Source: Planctomycetota bacterium (lineage in GTDB: Bacteria; Planctomycetota; Planctomycetia; Pirellulales; Pirellulaceae). Taken from it: a DNA stretch of 44,383 bases. The notes under the pieces are model-generated. The model made no database searches and was not told the origin of the DNA. It saw only the letters and a list, made by a program, of their open reading frames with translations. Shown here one piece after another: positions 16,881 through 26,424 of the stretch. The translations under genes were made by a program, and so were the position numbers. The stretch covers positions 1-44,383 of the forward strand of contig JAPLNL010000094.1 in assembly GCA_026692905.1 (NCBI GenBank), given 5' to 3'. Numbering within the stretch: position 1 is the stretch's first letter; each line of letters opens with the position of its first letter.

Positions 16881-17537
16881 ACGCGATCTGTTGTCGGGGC
16901 AACTTAGGCAAACCGTGGGTCACTCTTGCCGAGAGTGACTATGCAGCTCAACTGAAGCAATCTCGTTCCCTGGCTCCGCCTAGGAACGCAATGCATCGGA
17001 GTCCCCTGCCTGCTGAGTCACACATCGATAGCAAACGCGAGGCTGAGCCTCGAAAGCAGTGAGTTCCAAGCCAGAGCCCTGGCACGAGAATGAATTATTT
17101 CGCAGCCGTGATAACGGCGACATTTCGTAGCCGTGGGGCTTGCCCCACGGTTCTTGGAATGACAAATGCGAGAGCCGTGAAACGGCGCAACGACACCTGA
17201 CCGGCTGGGTAGCGCCGTTTCACGGCTCTTCGATTCAATTTCGTTCGGGACTGCGGGGCAAGCCCCGCAGCTATGAACTGTCGCCGTTACACGGCTAAGC
17301 AACAGCGGCTTCGCGTCGGACTGTAGCGGCCCTGGGAATGCGAGTTAAGTACGCTACCAAAAATGAGCGCGCGAAACAAATGCTGTCAATGGCGGTTGGC
17401 AAGCCGAGCGTCTTGGCTCAAAATGTTCTTTTCCTTAAAAATTTGCCTACATATAAGTGTCAATTGGCGATTTTGTGCGATGCGACTGATTAAGTCAGCG
17501 CACCCCTGCGGTTTAGGTTTCAAAGAACGGATCTCGA
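16881..17537. repeat. Gene-free region packed with palindromic repeats
   Basis: No plausible gene. It holds the hairpin GTCACTCT/AGAGTGAC (16919-16939), then a nested set: outer arms 17104-17122 and 17279-17296 (AGCCGTG(a)TAACGGCGACA type, one indel); palindrome CCGTGGGGCTTGCCCCACGG (17131-17150); a perfect 17-bp inverted pair 17171-17187 / 17213-17229; and palindrome CTGCGGGGCAAGCCCCGCAG (17251-17270). The stretch 16965-16990 (CCCTGGCTCCGCCTAGG) is also palindrome-like. It separates the LRR gene from polA; the polA promoter should lie in 17297-17537, but no clear -35/-10 pair stands out. Confidence 0.85.
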
Positions 17538-20453
17538 ATGGCTAAGCGGACAGCTAAGAATCAACCGATGCTAATTGGATTTGATTCCCTCTTTCCAGAG
17601 GAAACGCCAGCGGTCGAGACTATTCCGCCCGGTAAATCGTCCACAAAGTCAACCATGAAAACCGATGCGGGTTCCCAGCATGCCCCTGAGAGCGACCTTT
17701 CCTCCCAAAGCGTTCGAACCAAACCGCCGTTCCCCACCGAAGGCGATTTGGTCATCTTGGTCGATTCCCATTCTTTGATTTACCAGGTGTTCCATGCATT
17801 GCCCGCCATGACCAGTCCGCAAGGTGTCGAGGTCGGTGCTGCTCACGGCTTCCTCAGAGACATCGCCAACCTTTTGGAGCAATGGAAACCGGATTTTCTC
17901 GTCTGCACCTTCGATGTCTCCGACAAAACGTTTCGAAACGATTTGTACGACCAGTACAAGGCGAACCGAGAATCAATGCCGGACGCATTGCGAGACCAAA
18001 TCCCTCTCATTCATCGTTGCCTTGAGACGCTTGCGATCCCTAAGATCTCGGCACCTGGATTCGAAGCGGACGACATCATGGCAACTTTGGCCCATCAAGC
18101 TGAACAGCAGGGAGCTCGTGTCCTTTTGGTTACGAGCGACAAGGATTGCCGACAATTGATTACGGATCGGGTTCAAATGCTCAATGTTCGCAAGAACGAG
18201 TTGTTTGGCGAGCCCGAACTGAAGACCGTGTGGGGCATTCGCCCCGACCAAGTCGTCGACTTTCAGTCGCTCGTTGGAGACTCGGCTGACAATGTCCCAG
18301 GCGTCCCACAAATTGGTCCCAAAGCCGCACAGCAGTTGCTCGAGCAGTTCAATACATTGGACGAGGTTTACGACAATCTCGATTCGGTGGCTGGTGAGAA
18401 GCGAAAGGAAAACTTGCGCTTGCATCGCGACGTAGCCATGCTGAGCCGAGACTTAGTGCGTCTCAGCAAAGAATGCCCAATCGATTTACCTTGGTCGCAA
18501 ATGAGGCCAGGAACCTTTGATCGTCATCAAGCCATGGAGCTCTTTCGAGAGCTCGGTTTTCGCAAGCTATCCGATGCCTTCGTGGCCCTTCTCGGAACGA
18601 TTGAGCCACCCGTCGTTGTTAAGCTTGCAACCGATGGCTATCAACTGATCGATCAGCCAGTGAAATTGGAAGAGCTAGTTCGAACGCTTGCGGGAATCGA
18701 TACGATTGCGGTCGACACGGAGACAACTTCGACGCGTGCTCGGGATGCCGATCTCGTTGGAATTAGTATGTCCTGGGCCGATGGCCAAGCGGCCTACATT
18801 CCCGTCAGAGGGCCAGCCGAAGCAACCGTTTTGGACATTGAGCTTGTTCAAGGTCTGCTTGCTCCTTTGTTTGCTGATGCGAGCAAAACCTTCGTGGGAC
18901 AAAACATCAAATACGATTCCATTGTTTTGAAATCGCATTACATGCCGATCGCCTCTATTGGCTTCGATACGATGGTCGCGGACTATTTGCTAGATGCAGG
19001 TGGACGCAATCACGATCTCGATGACATTGCCAAGCGATGGCTGGGTCAGACCAAGATTACGACCGAGTCACTTATCGGTAGTGGCAAGACTCAGATCACG
19101 ATGGACCAAGTGCCGATCGCGGACATTTCTACTTATGCTTGCGAGGATGTCGACGTACCGCTTCGGTTGCTGGTGCCGATGACCGAGCGACTGCGAGACG
19201 AAAAACTCCTCGACGTAATGCAGCGATTGGAGATTCCGCTCTTGGGTGTACTGGCCGATCTCGAATACGAGGGGATACGGATCGACTGCCATCGACTCGA
19301 AAAACTGGGGAGCGAGTTCCAAGCAAAGGCCGATCATCTGCGTTCCCAAATCATGGAGTTGGCTGACGAGGAGTTCAACCCCGACAGCCCGAAACAACTG
19401 GCCCATATTCTGTTCGATAAGTTCATGCTGCGCGTCGTCAAGAAGACAAAGACGGGACCAAGTACAGATGCGGAGGTTCTGGAAGAGTTGGCATCCGAGC
19501 ATCCGCTGCCAGCCAAAATCGTGGAGTATCGTCAGCTGACGAAACTGATCAATACGTATGTGGAATCCTTGCCCCGATTGATCAGTCCTCGAACCCATCG
19601 CCTGCACACGTCGTTTCGGCAGGACATCGCTGCCACGGGGCGTCTGAGCAGCGTTGAGCCGAATCTTCAGAACATCCCGGTTCGAACGCCCGAAGGTCGA
19701 TCGATTCGTTCGGCTTTTTTGCCACGCGAAAACGGTTGGTCGCTCATGACGGCAGACTATTCGCAAATCGAACTGCGTGTTTTGGCGCACTTCTGCGGTG
19801 ACGCATCATTGAGTCAAGCGTTTCGAGACAATCTCGACATTCACACCAGCGTAGCGGCTGAGGTAAACGGCGTGGACGCCAGTGAAGTGAATAGCGATAT
19901 GCGACGCAGCGCCAAGGCCGTCAGCTTCGGTATCATTTACGGACAGAGCCCATTCGGACTCGCCAAAGCGCTAGGTATCTCGAGAACCGAAGCAACCACC
20001 TTTATCGACGCTTATTTTGCGAGGTATCCAGGTGTTAAGGACTTTATCGGAGCGACATTGATGGATTGCCGGAAAAACGGATATGTCGCAACCATGTCCG
20101 GTCGCAAGCGTTTTTTGAGAGGCATACGGGATTACACTGCCTTGCCAGACCAAAAGAAAAAACAGCTTCTCGAGCCTGAACGCATGGCAATCAACACGGT
20201 CATTCAAGGTTCCGCGGCGGACATGATCAAGCTAGCCATGATCTCGCTGCAACGGGAGTTGAAATCGCTCGATTGGCCGGCCCGCATGTTGCTGCAGATT
20301 CATGACGAATTGATCCTGGAAGTCCGAGATGACTTTGTTGGGCAGCTCGCAACTGTGGTTCGCGAAATCATGACGACGGTCATGCCCTTGGATGTTCCTC
20401 TGCAAGTCGATGTGAAACATGGCGCCAACTGGGCTGCGTGTGAGCTGCTATGA
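17538..20453 (+). CDS. polA: DNA polymerase I with 5'-3' and 3'-5' exonuclease domains
   Basis: A 971-residue replicative-repair polymerase (Okazaki-fragment processing, excision repair). An unusual Ser/Thr/Pro-rich tail of ~65 residues precedes the 5' nuclease domain (about 68-360: VDSHSLIYQ, FEADDIMATLA, VTSDKDCRQL, GDSADNVPGVPQIG). The proofreading domain keeps its acidic residues (DTET near 392; later YDSIVL and YACEDVDVP), so it should be active. The polymerase domain carries motif A DYSQIELRVLAH (about 740), motif B RRSAKAVSFGIIYGQ (about 786-800) and motif C QIHDELILE (about 920). It ends with an ATGA overlap into coaE. The start lacks a strong Shine-Dalgarno sequence; the next Met (in NQPM, ~residue 11) is close. 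Confidence 0.98.
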   Translation: MAKRTAKNQPMLIGFDSLFPEETPAVETIPPGKSSTKSTMKTDAGSQHAPESDLSSQSVRTKPPFPTEGDLVILVDSHSLIYQVFHALPAMTSPQGVEVGAAHGFLRDIANLLEQWKPDFLVCTFDVSDKTFRNDLYDQYKANRESMPDALRDQIPLIHRCLETLAIPKISAPGFEADDIMATLAHQAEQQGARVLLVTSDKDCRQLITDRVQMLNVRKNELFGEPELKTVWGIRPDQVVDFQSLVGDSADNVPGVPQIGPKAAQQLLEQFNTLDEVYDNLDSVAGEKRKENLRLHRDVAMLSRDLVRLSKECPIDLPWSQMRPGTFDRHQAMELFRELGFRKLSDAFVALLGTIEPPVVVKLATDGYQLIDQPVKLEELVRTLAGIDTIAVDTETTSTRARDADLVGISMSWADGQAAYIPVRGPAEATVLDIELVQGLLAPLFADASKTFVGQNIKYDSIVLKSHYMPIASIGFDTMVADYLLDAGGRNHDLDDIAKRWLGQTKITTESLIGSGKTQITMDQVPIADISTYACEDVDVPLRLLVPMTERLRDEKLLDVMQRLEIPLLGVLADLEYEGIRIDCHRLEKLGSEFQAKADHLRSQIMELADEEFNPDSPKQLAHILFDKFMLRVVKKTKTGPSTDAEVLEELASEHPLPAKIVEYRQLTKLINTYVESLPRLISPRTHRLHTSFRQDIAATGRLSSVEPNLQNIPVRTPEGRSIRSAFLPRENGWSLMTADYSQIELRVLAHFCGDASLSQAFRDNLDIHTSVAAEVNGVDASEVNSDMRRSAKAVSFGIIYGQSPFGLAKALGISRTEATTFIDAYFARYPGVKDFIGATLMDCRKNGYVATMSGRKRFLRGIRDYTALPDQKKKQLLEPERMAINTVIQGSAADMIKLAMISLQRELKSLDWPARMLLQIHDELILEVRDDFVGQLATVVREIMTTVMPLDVPLQVDVKHGANWAACELL

Positions 20454-21100
20454 CCCAAGAACTTGCAGTTAAGAAGCCCGTTGTTATCGGCATAGTTGGG
20501 GGCATTGCGAGTGGCAAAAGCGAAGTCACCCGAATGCTAGGTGCGATGAACGCCGTCATTATTTCTGCTGACGAAATTGGACATCGCGTTTTGCAACTAC
20601 CTGACGTGCAAGAATCCTTGGTCTCCATTTTCGGCGATGGTATTTTGCAGGAATCCATCGCTGACTCGAAAAAATCAAGGCAAATCGATCGCAAAAAACT
20701 CGGTGCGATGGTCTTTGGCGATACACAAGACAAACATGTCATGCGGAAAAAACTCGAGGCGCTCGTCCATCCACGTATACGCGAGTTGGGGCGTGCGGAA
20801 TTGGGGAGACTGGTCAAGGAGGCCAAGTACCCTATGGTCATCCTGGACGCACCACTTCTGATCGAGGGAGGCTGGTTGCCCTATTGCGATCGCGTGCTGT
20901 TCGTCGATTCGCCAGAAGCGATGCGAAAGCAGAGGGTAATGGAGCGAGGCTGGACGGAGAAAGAGTGGCGCGATCGCGAGGCGGCACAACTTGGTTTGGT
21001 GGCGAAACGAACTTCCGCATCGGACGTTTTGGTGAACGACGGCACTGTAGATCAATTGAAGCAGAGGGTAGCCGAATTTGTGGCTTCGCTCTCACTATAG
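20450..21100 (+). CDS. coaE: Dephospho-CoA kinase
   Basis: A 216-residue P-loop kinase catalysing the last step of coenzyme A synthesis, phosphorylation of the 3'-OH of dephospho-CoA. The Walker A motif is GGIASGKSEVTRML (about 19-32); ISADEIGHRVLQ provides the substrate-site Asp; a LID-like region RVMERGWTEKEWRDREAAQL follows. The length is normal. The ATG overlaps the polA stop by 4 nt, so the two are coupled; polA-coaE neighbourhood is common in bacteria. The gene ends convergently with the Lpt-like gene, 150 bp away. Confidence 0.95.
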   Translation: MTQELAVKKPVVIGIVGGIASGKSEVTRMLGAMNAVIISADEIGHRVLQLPDVQESLVSIFGDGILQESIADSKKSRQIDRKKLGAMVFGDTQDKHVMRKKLEALVHPRIRELGRAELGRLVKEAKYPMVILDAPLLIEGGWLPYCDRVLFVDSPEAMRKQRVMERGWTEKEWRDREAAQLGLVAKRTSASDVLVNDGTVDQLKQRVAEFVASLSL

Positions 21101-21250
21101 TGGAGCAGCGATGGCCACATCTTTTGCGTTTGCTCCCCTCGCACAGCTAACGCCTTGCGGCAAATTTCGATTTCACTCAAAGGCATCGCCGATGCGCTTA
21201 GCGAAAACTCAGTGGATGTAACTTAAGCTGTGGATCGCGTTTGCGAAAAG

Positions 21251-24200
21251 CTATTTACGACCGCCCGGCGGTGAGAACTGAGTGTCTCTTGGCGATGGGA
21301 TGCGTGGGGAGTTCGGTTGGTTGGCTGGCTGACTGGGCGGCTGGCCAACAGGGCCGTTTCCCGGCTGCATTTTCTGCGGTAGATCGCCAGAAAACTTGCT
21401 GATTTGCATGCTTGTAATCTCTCCGGTTTTCATACGATAGGCAGCGTTGATGATTTGCAAATCGTGTTGCGATGTATTGATATGGGCTGGTTGGCCTTGA
21501 GTACCTTCGATTCGTACCGTGTCGCTGGCGGCAGCGTATTTCAAGCTATTGGCTTCGACCGAGATTTCTCCTGAATCGGTATTCGATTGCATTTTGACTC
21601 GACTGACGGCCTCAATTTCCCATGCAGCCGTTTTGGGGGCGTTTGGAGATTGATTCCAGCTCAATCCGGACGCATCAAAAATATTCAGCTGGTCCGAGAA
21701 GAGGACGCTTTGACTGCGGCCGAGACGGTCGAACGTATTGACATTCACGGCATCTTCCCAGGAAGCGATCGGTCCTATTAAGGCCGCGATACGGTCGACG
21801 AATGTTGCGCTGCGTTGCGCCATGTTGCCCTCCATTCTGCCTTCGAAGCGCAAATGAATGCACTGGTAATTGTTCTCCGCTGCCGAGTCCGCAATCTTCG
21901 GCTTTGAGGAAATAGAAGCAAGAGTTCCACTCATCGGGCTGTCATTGCCTAGTCGACGACTCCAAATCTCGCCGGGGCCATATCCCAACCAAGTTTGCGT
22001 CGGAACCATGATATCGAGTTGCGGAATCTTGATCTGCTCCATCGATCGACGCCTCGACTTCATATCTGTTTGCACGGCTCGGAGTTCTACCGAATCCAAA
22101 AGCCGAATGACAGAGACTTGCGTTGCTGGGGCTTGGTTTCGTTTCCCGTCAATGCGCATCGAGATCGGTTGCTCTATCTCAACTGCCATTTCGCTGGCTC
22201 GCGCATCGAGATGCCAAAGGGTTTGCGGATCGGTCTCCATGCGACAATTGATGGCAACGCCTCCAAAGAAGCGAGCGGTTCGACCATCGAATTCCATGCG
22301 TTTACCCCACTGCAGCTTTGGGGTTTCATGCCAGCGAATTTCTCCCCCCAGTTCCTTGGTCGGACCGCGAGCAGGAACGAAGCCGTTACCTGGCAAACCA
22401 TTATTGAGTGTGTTTGGCAAACTAACCAAACTCGTATTGCTCTGAGTTGCAGGCGTCTTTTTCTGGAGCACCTCGGCGGGAAGAATCATTTCACCTGGGT
22501 GATCGATGGAAAATCGATTTTCGCTTTGCTTAAGACTCAGCGTTATGCCGACAACGGTACCGCTTCCAATCTTTATTTTCGCGGGCTGTGTCGCTTGGCC
22601 AACAATGGTGATATCGCTTAAGTTGGGTTGAGTCTGCTTCAGCTCAAGTCGATCACCCGTCACAATCAAGGGCCAAGGTGAATCGTCCGAAATTTGGTTT
22701 TTGGTAAGGGCGAAATTGCCATCGAGCAACAAGTCTTCGACGCGACTTTCAGGACCCGTTCGAACCACTTTGGCACGCATGGTTTTGGCCGTAATAACAA
22801 ATGGTGAAGTATTGCTAGTTACCATTCCACTTTTATTGCCAGGTACTGGCCCCGGCTGTTTCAAGGGGGCAGGTTTGGTACCCGTTGGCGGCAAGAGACT
22901 CAATCCCAATGGCGAAGAACCTTGGCCAAATGTTGAGTTCGCGGACTGCTGGGTTGGTGCCATTGCCAGACTATTAGCCGGGGTAAAGTCCGCATTGAGC
23001 GGTGCACTATTCGTCGTTGCTGCGATAGGTATGGCGTTGGTCTGAGATGGAGGTTGCGGATGGACACCGACTGGAGAGACAACCATGGGGACCGGTTGGT
23101 AGGCGAACCAAACTTGCATGTTCTCGACCCTTGCATTCAATTGGGGGGAGTCCACTTTGACGTCTCCGTCCGCCTCCATTCGGTCGGGCAATGCCAATGG
23201 AGTGTTACCGTTTGGATATTGCGGTGCAAACTGGACAGCGAGTTCCGGGGTCATGGGCGTGAGCCAGAAATACAACTGTTCTGCCTGGAAACGTCCATGT
23301 GTATCGCTCTTGATATTGGCGCTCCCACGAATGTCGACTAAATCCTTATCAGGATTTTTCGGGTCGGGCTTGACGAAGAGTCGTTCCCCCCAAGAAAGCG
23401 TCCACAAATCTTCTTTCGAGCCCATTTGAGCTCTACCTGCACCTTGTGCTAAGATCACGCCAAGGCGATTTCCTTTTGGAGATCGGCTCTTTGCGTTAGG
23501 GCCGTTAGCCAGCCCTTCGGCTCCTTGGTATTGCAGATATTGGACTTCCGGAGACCATACTTGTACCGATTCACGTTTGAGGTAGACAGGCGTGAGCTCT
23601 CGGGATGTTGTACCAGGGAGATGGTTCCTGAGCTTGATACTTCCATCGACCAAATCCATAACCAAATGTTGCCCATGCGCTTCGGCATCCATACCCGGTG
23701 CGTTTAGCTTGAGCCAACCCGAATGGTCGCGATTGTCTTTGCCCACTGCGCCCATAGCCTCCAATCGCTCTACCCGCCAATTGGAGTTTGCAGTGGCTGG
23801 CGTACCTTGAGCAAAGGTGGGTTTGTCTTGTCCTCCAACGGTGATCTGCAATTCATGGCAATCAAAGGTATCGATCGGTAGCCCCTGAACGACGTGCTCC
23901 ATATGCACACCTTTTTTTAGAATCGCCAAGGACGATGGAAATTGAAATTCAAAGGCGCCACCGCATGTAAGCGTCGCGTAAGCGGGTCGGTGAGCAATGT
24001 CAGGGATGTCTTTGCGAGGCAAAAGCCCACCTGGATCTAGTCCGATTTGAACCCGTTCGACGTAGGTCAATTCAAGTTTATTTAGGCCGTTAAAGGAAGA
24101 ATTGGTTTGCGATTTAGGTTGTGCGGAGGTAAGCAAGTCTTTGTCAAGGAAGATTCGGAGATCGCTTCCTTCTACGAGCGAGTTCCCTAGTTGCATTTTG

Positions 24201-24745
24201 ATCTTTTGGTTGGTCCAGATGACTCGCTTGTTGATTCGTAAATCGCTTGCATTGATAAGCATTCCGTCATTTTTTGCGGCATCATCGGGTGGCGAATAGA
24301 CAGAAATATCACCCAAGAGTTGACCACTCACGACGGGAGGCAGCTCACGAGTCCAGTCCACGGCTGAGGCGAATTGAATTTCGGCCCCTTCATGATTCTT
24401 GATGAGCATGGCTCGCTTTTTGGAGCCCGAATCCTTTTGCGGGATGAGAATCGTGATCGGCTTGATGATCCATTCGGTTTCGGACTTTTGCAGGCGGGTC
24501 TTATAGAGAAGAATTGCGTTGTCTGTTTTCACGATACGAGGCGGATTGGATTTGTCCCGTTGCCATTCCCCTTCTTGAAATAGACCATCCCACCAGTCAT
24601 CGCGAGGGGGCAAAACGACTTCAGCGTACCCTGTTTTTCGCTCTGTCTTTCTTGGTTCCAGAAAAGGAACGACAAGAGCCATGTAAGCCGTAAAAACAAC
24701 AAACAATGGGATGAGAACTCGAAAATAGTCGCGAAGGAAAGTCAT
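21251..24745 (-). CDS. Very large LptC/LptA (OstA)-like protein in the KDO operon
   Basis: A 1164-residue protein with one N-terminal membrane anchor (FRVLIPLFVVFTAYMALVVPFL, about 8-29) and a long, beta-rich periplasmic part. Repeated stretches have OstA/LptA character, for example ANIKSDTHGRFQAEQLYFWL, RMEADGDVKVDSPQLNARVENMQVWF and, near the end, EISVEANSLKYAAASDTVRIEG. A Ser/Pro/Thr-rich linker spans about 570-650, and the tail is Pro/Gln/Asn-rich. The start at 24745 overlaps the kdsC stop (ATGA), the position occupied by lptC in proteobacteria. I infer that it belongs to the LPS transport bridge, perhaps doing the jobs of LptC and LptA in one chain. Normal LptC and LptA are each under 200 residues. 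No LptB gene follows. Confidence 0.7.
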   Translation of the reverse strand: MTFLRDYFRVLIPLFVVFTAYMALVVPFLEPRKTERKTGYAEVVLPPRDDWWDGLFQEGEWQRDKSNPPRIVKTDNAILLYKTRLQKSETEWIIKPITILIPQKDSGSKKRAMLIKNHEGAEIQFASAVDWTRELPPVVSGQLLGDISVYSPPDDAAKNDGMLINASDLRINKRVIWTNQKIKMQLGNSLVEGSDLRIFLDKDLLTSAQPKSQTNSSFNGLNKLELTYVERVQIGLDPGGLLPRKDIPDIAHRPAYATLTCGGAFEFQFPSSLAILKKGVHMEHVVQGLPIDTFDCHELQITVGGQDKPTFAQGTPATANSNWRVERLEAMGAVGKDNRDHSGWLKLNAPGMDAEAHGQHLVMDLVDGSIKLRNHLPGTTSRELTPVYLKRESVQVWSPEVQYLQYQGAEGLANGPNAKSRSPKGNRLGVILAQGAGRAQMGSKEDLWTLSWGERLFVKPDPKNPDKDLVDIRGSANIKSDTHGRFQAEQLYFWLTPMTPELAVQFAPQYPNGNTPLALPDRMEADGDVKVDSPQLNARVENMQVWFAYQPVPMVVSPVGVHPQPPSQTNAIPIAATTNSAPLNADFTPANSLAMAPTQQSANSTFGQGSSPLGLSLLPPTGTKPAPLKQPGPVPGNKSGMVTSNTSPFVITAKTMRAKVVRTGPESRVEDLLLDGNFALTKNQISDDSPWPLIVTGDRLELKQTQPNLSDITIVGQATQPAKIKIGSGTVVGITLSLKQSENRFSIDHPGEMILPAEVLQKKTPATQSNTSLVSLPNTLNNGLPGNGFVPARGPTKELGGEIRWHETPKLQWGKRMEFDGRTARFFGGVAINCRMETDPQTLWHLDARASEMAVEIEQPISMRIDGKRNQAPATQVSVIRLLDSVELRAVQTDMKSRRRSMEQIKIPQLDIMVPTQTWLGYGPGEIWSRRLGNDSPMSGTLASISSKPKIADSAAENNYQCIHLRFEGRMEGNMAQRSATFVDRIAALIGPIASWEDAVNVNTFDRLGRSQSVLFSDQLNIFDASGLSWNQSPNAPKTAAWEIEAVSRVKMQSNTDSGEISVEANSLKYAAASDTVRIEGTQGQPAHINTSQHDLQIINAAYRMKTGEITSMQISKFSGDLPQKMQPGNGPVGQPPSQPANQPNSPRIPSPRDTQFSPPGGRK

Positions 24746-25269
24746 TTGATTCGAGAGGGCACAAAGTCCTCCCAACGCCCCTTGGCTTTCAGCAATCGCT
24801 CAATCAATTCACGAACGGCCCCTTTGCCACCTGCAGCGTTCATGGTCCAATTTGCCGCCTGCTTCACTTCGGCTGCGCCATCCGAGACCGTCGCGCTCAA
24901 CCCAACTTCATACATCACGGACAAGTCGGGAAGATCATCTCCGATGTAGCAGACTTCGCTCATCTCGACACCGGCCTGTTGGATCATTTCTCGCGCAGCA
25001 GGTAGCTTCTCGGCAAACCCCTGTCGGACCATCGTGATTCCCAATTCGGCCGCTCGAAGCTTTACGATTTGAGAGTTGCGAGCTGTCAGCAATCCGAATT
25101 GAAATCCCGCTTTTCGCCAAATTTTGATCGCATGGCCGTCTCGAACGTGAAAGGATTTGCTCTCGATACCGGCATTGTCAATCGTGATTAAGCCATCGGT
25201 CAAAACGCCATCCACATCGGAAAGAATCAGTTTGATCGGTTTCGCGGTTTCGGTGTCTCTCGGTGCCAC
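24742..25269 (-). CDS. kdsC: 3-deoxy-D-manno-octulosonate 8-phosphate phosphatase (KdsC)
   Basis: A 175-residue HAD-superfamily phosphatase without a cap domain, the length expected for KdsC. It removes phosphate from KDO-8-P, giving KDO for lipid A-core synthesis. Motif I is LILSDVDGVLTDG (nucleophile Asp at about 18, acid/base Asp at 20); motif II Thr is in LLTARNS; motif III Lys is probably in the VRQGFAEKLPAA region; motif IV is GDDLPDLSVM. KdsC acts as a tetramer with the active site shared between subunits. It lies 15 nt downstream of kdsD and overlaps the Lpt-like gene by 4 nt. Confidence 0.93.
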   Translation of the reverse strand: MAPRDTETAKPIKLILSDVDGVLTDGLITIDNAGIESKSFHVRDGHAIKIWRKAGFQFGLLTARNSQIVKLRAAELGITMVRQGFAEKLPAAREMIQQAGVEMSEVCYIGDDLPDLSVMYEVGLSATVSDGAAEVKQAANWTMNAAGGKGAVRELIERLLKAKGRWEDFVPSRIK

Positions 25270-25284
25270 TTCTTTTTTCTCCCG

Positions 25285-26424
25285 TTAGCCTTCAGAACCA
25301 AAGAGTCGTAAAGTTGTTGGCCCATTGTGCCATTCGATTGACTCGTTTTCTTCCTCTGCGCTTCTGAAACATTCGTCTCTGACGTTTCTTTGCAATGCGT
25401 TTGCCGCGTCGTGCTCAATGCCGAGGATGTCGGTAATGTCAATCATTCCCAACGGTTTGTCTTCCATATCGACCACTGGCAATTCGCTGATCTTGTTTTG
25501 GACCATGATATCGATCGCGTCCAAAAGTTTTGCTCCGGATTGCACAGCTGAAAAGGAACGAGTCATCAAATTCTCAATGACGTTGTCCAAATCGCTCTCT
25601 CGCCTCTGCTCAAGCAGTCGCGCCAGATCGCTATCGGTGAAAATCCCCTCGAGCTTTCCGTCCAAATTGACGAGCATAACAGCTCCAGTTCGTCGTCCCG
25701 GCCGCGAAACCTCGACCAACATTTTTCGAATCGTGGTTTGAGTTGAGGCTAAACGACAGTCATGGACCGGACGCATAACATCGTCGACGATTGCCAGCTT
25801 GCGACCAAGTGATCCGCCAGGATGCAACTCGGCGAAATCTTGCACACCGAAGTCGCGACCTTCGCTGACCACCAAGGCCAAGGCATCGCCGATGGCCAAC
25901 ATCGCCGTCGTACTCGTGCTGGGAGCCAAGTTGTGTTGACAAGCTTCGCGGCACGGAGGCAAAACCAAAACGATGTCTGCAGCCCGAGCCAGCGGACTGT
26001 TTGCTCCGCTGGTAATCGCGATGAGACCAGCGGAACGGCGGACCATAAACGGCAGGATGCGCACGATTTCTTCGGTGGAGCCGCTGTTGGAAAGCATCAA
26101 TACCACGTCGGTCGGCCCAAGCCTACCTAGGTCGCCATGAACAGCCTCAGCTGGATGAAGAAAGTGGGCGCGCGTTCCGGTTGAAGCAAAAGTCGCAGCG
26201 AGTTTTTTACCGATGAGCCCTGCTTTGCCAATGCCGCAAACGATCAAACTTCCTCGCATGCTTAAGAGCTTGTCGACCGCAACCAAAAAGTCTTCGTCCA
26301 ATGAGTCCGCGATGGAATGGATGGATTGAGCCGCTTGCCGAAGTATTTCCGCCCCGCGAGCGAGTCGTTTCCGCTTTGCCGTCGCGCTTGCACCGTTTCG
26401 ACGGGCTGGTAGTCGCATGTTCAT
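25285..26424 (-). CDS. kdsD: Arabinose-5-phosphate isomerase (KdsD), SIS plus tandem CBS
   Basis: A 379-residue enzyme converting ribulose-5-P to arabinose-5-P, the first committed step to KDO. The SIS domain (about 40-190) has LIVCGIGKAGLIGKKLAATFASTG, LHPAEAVHGDLG and LMLSNSGSTEEIVRILP. Two CBS modules follow (about 215-335: VMRPVHDCRLAS..., NLMTRSFSAVQSGAKLLDAIDIM...ISELPVVD). It is ~50 residues longer than the enterobacterial enzyme because of a basic N-terminus and a polar C-terminal tail that ends beyond the second CBS. The first ATG is preceded by AGGGACGGCG. It heads the kdsD-kdsC-lpt operon. Confidence 0.92.
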   Translation of the reverse strand: MNMRLPARRNGASATAKRKRLARGAEILRQAAQSIHSIADSLDEDFLVAVDKLLSMRGSLIVCGIGKAGLIGKKLAATFASTGTRAHFLHPAEAVHGDLGRLGPTDVVLMLSNSGSTEEIVRILPFMVRRSAGLIAITSGANSPLARAADIVLVLPPCREACQHNLAPSTSTTAMLAIGDALALVVSEGRDFGVQDFAELHPGGSLGRKLAIVDDVMRPVHDCRLASTQTTIRKMLVEVSRPGRRTGAVMLVNLDGKLEGIFTDSDLARLLEQRRESDLDNVIENLMTRSFSAVQSGAKLLDAIDIMVQNKISELPVVDMEDKPLGMIDITDILGIEHDAANALQRNVRDECFRSAEEENESIEWHNGPTTLRLFGSEG

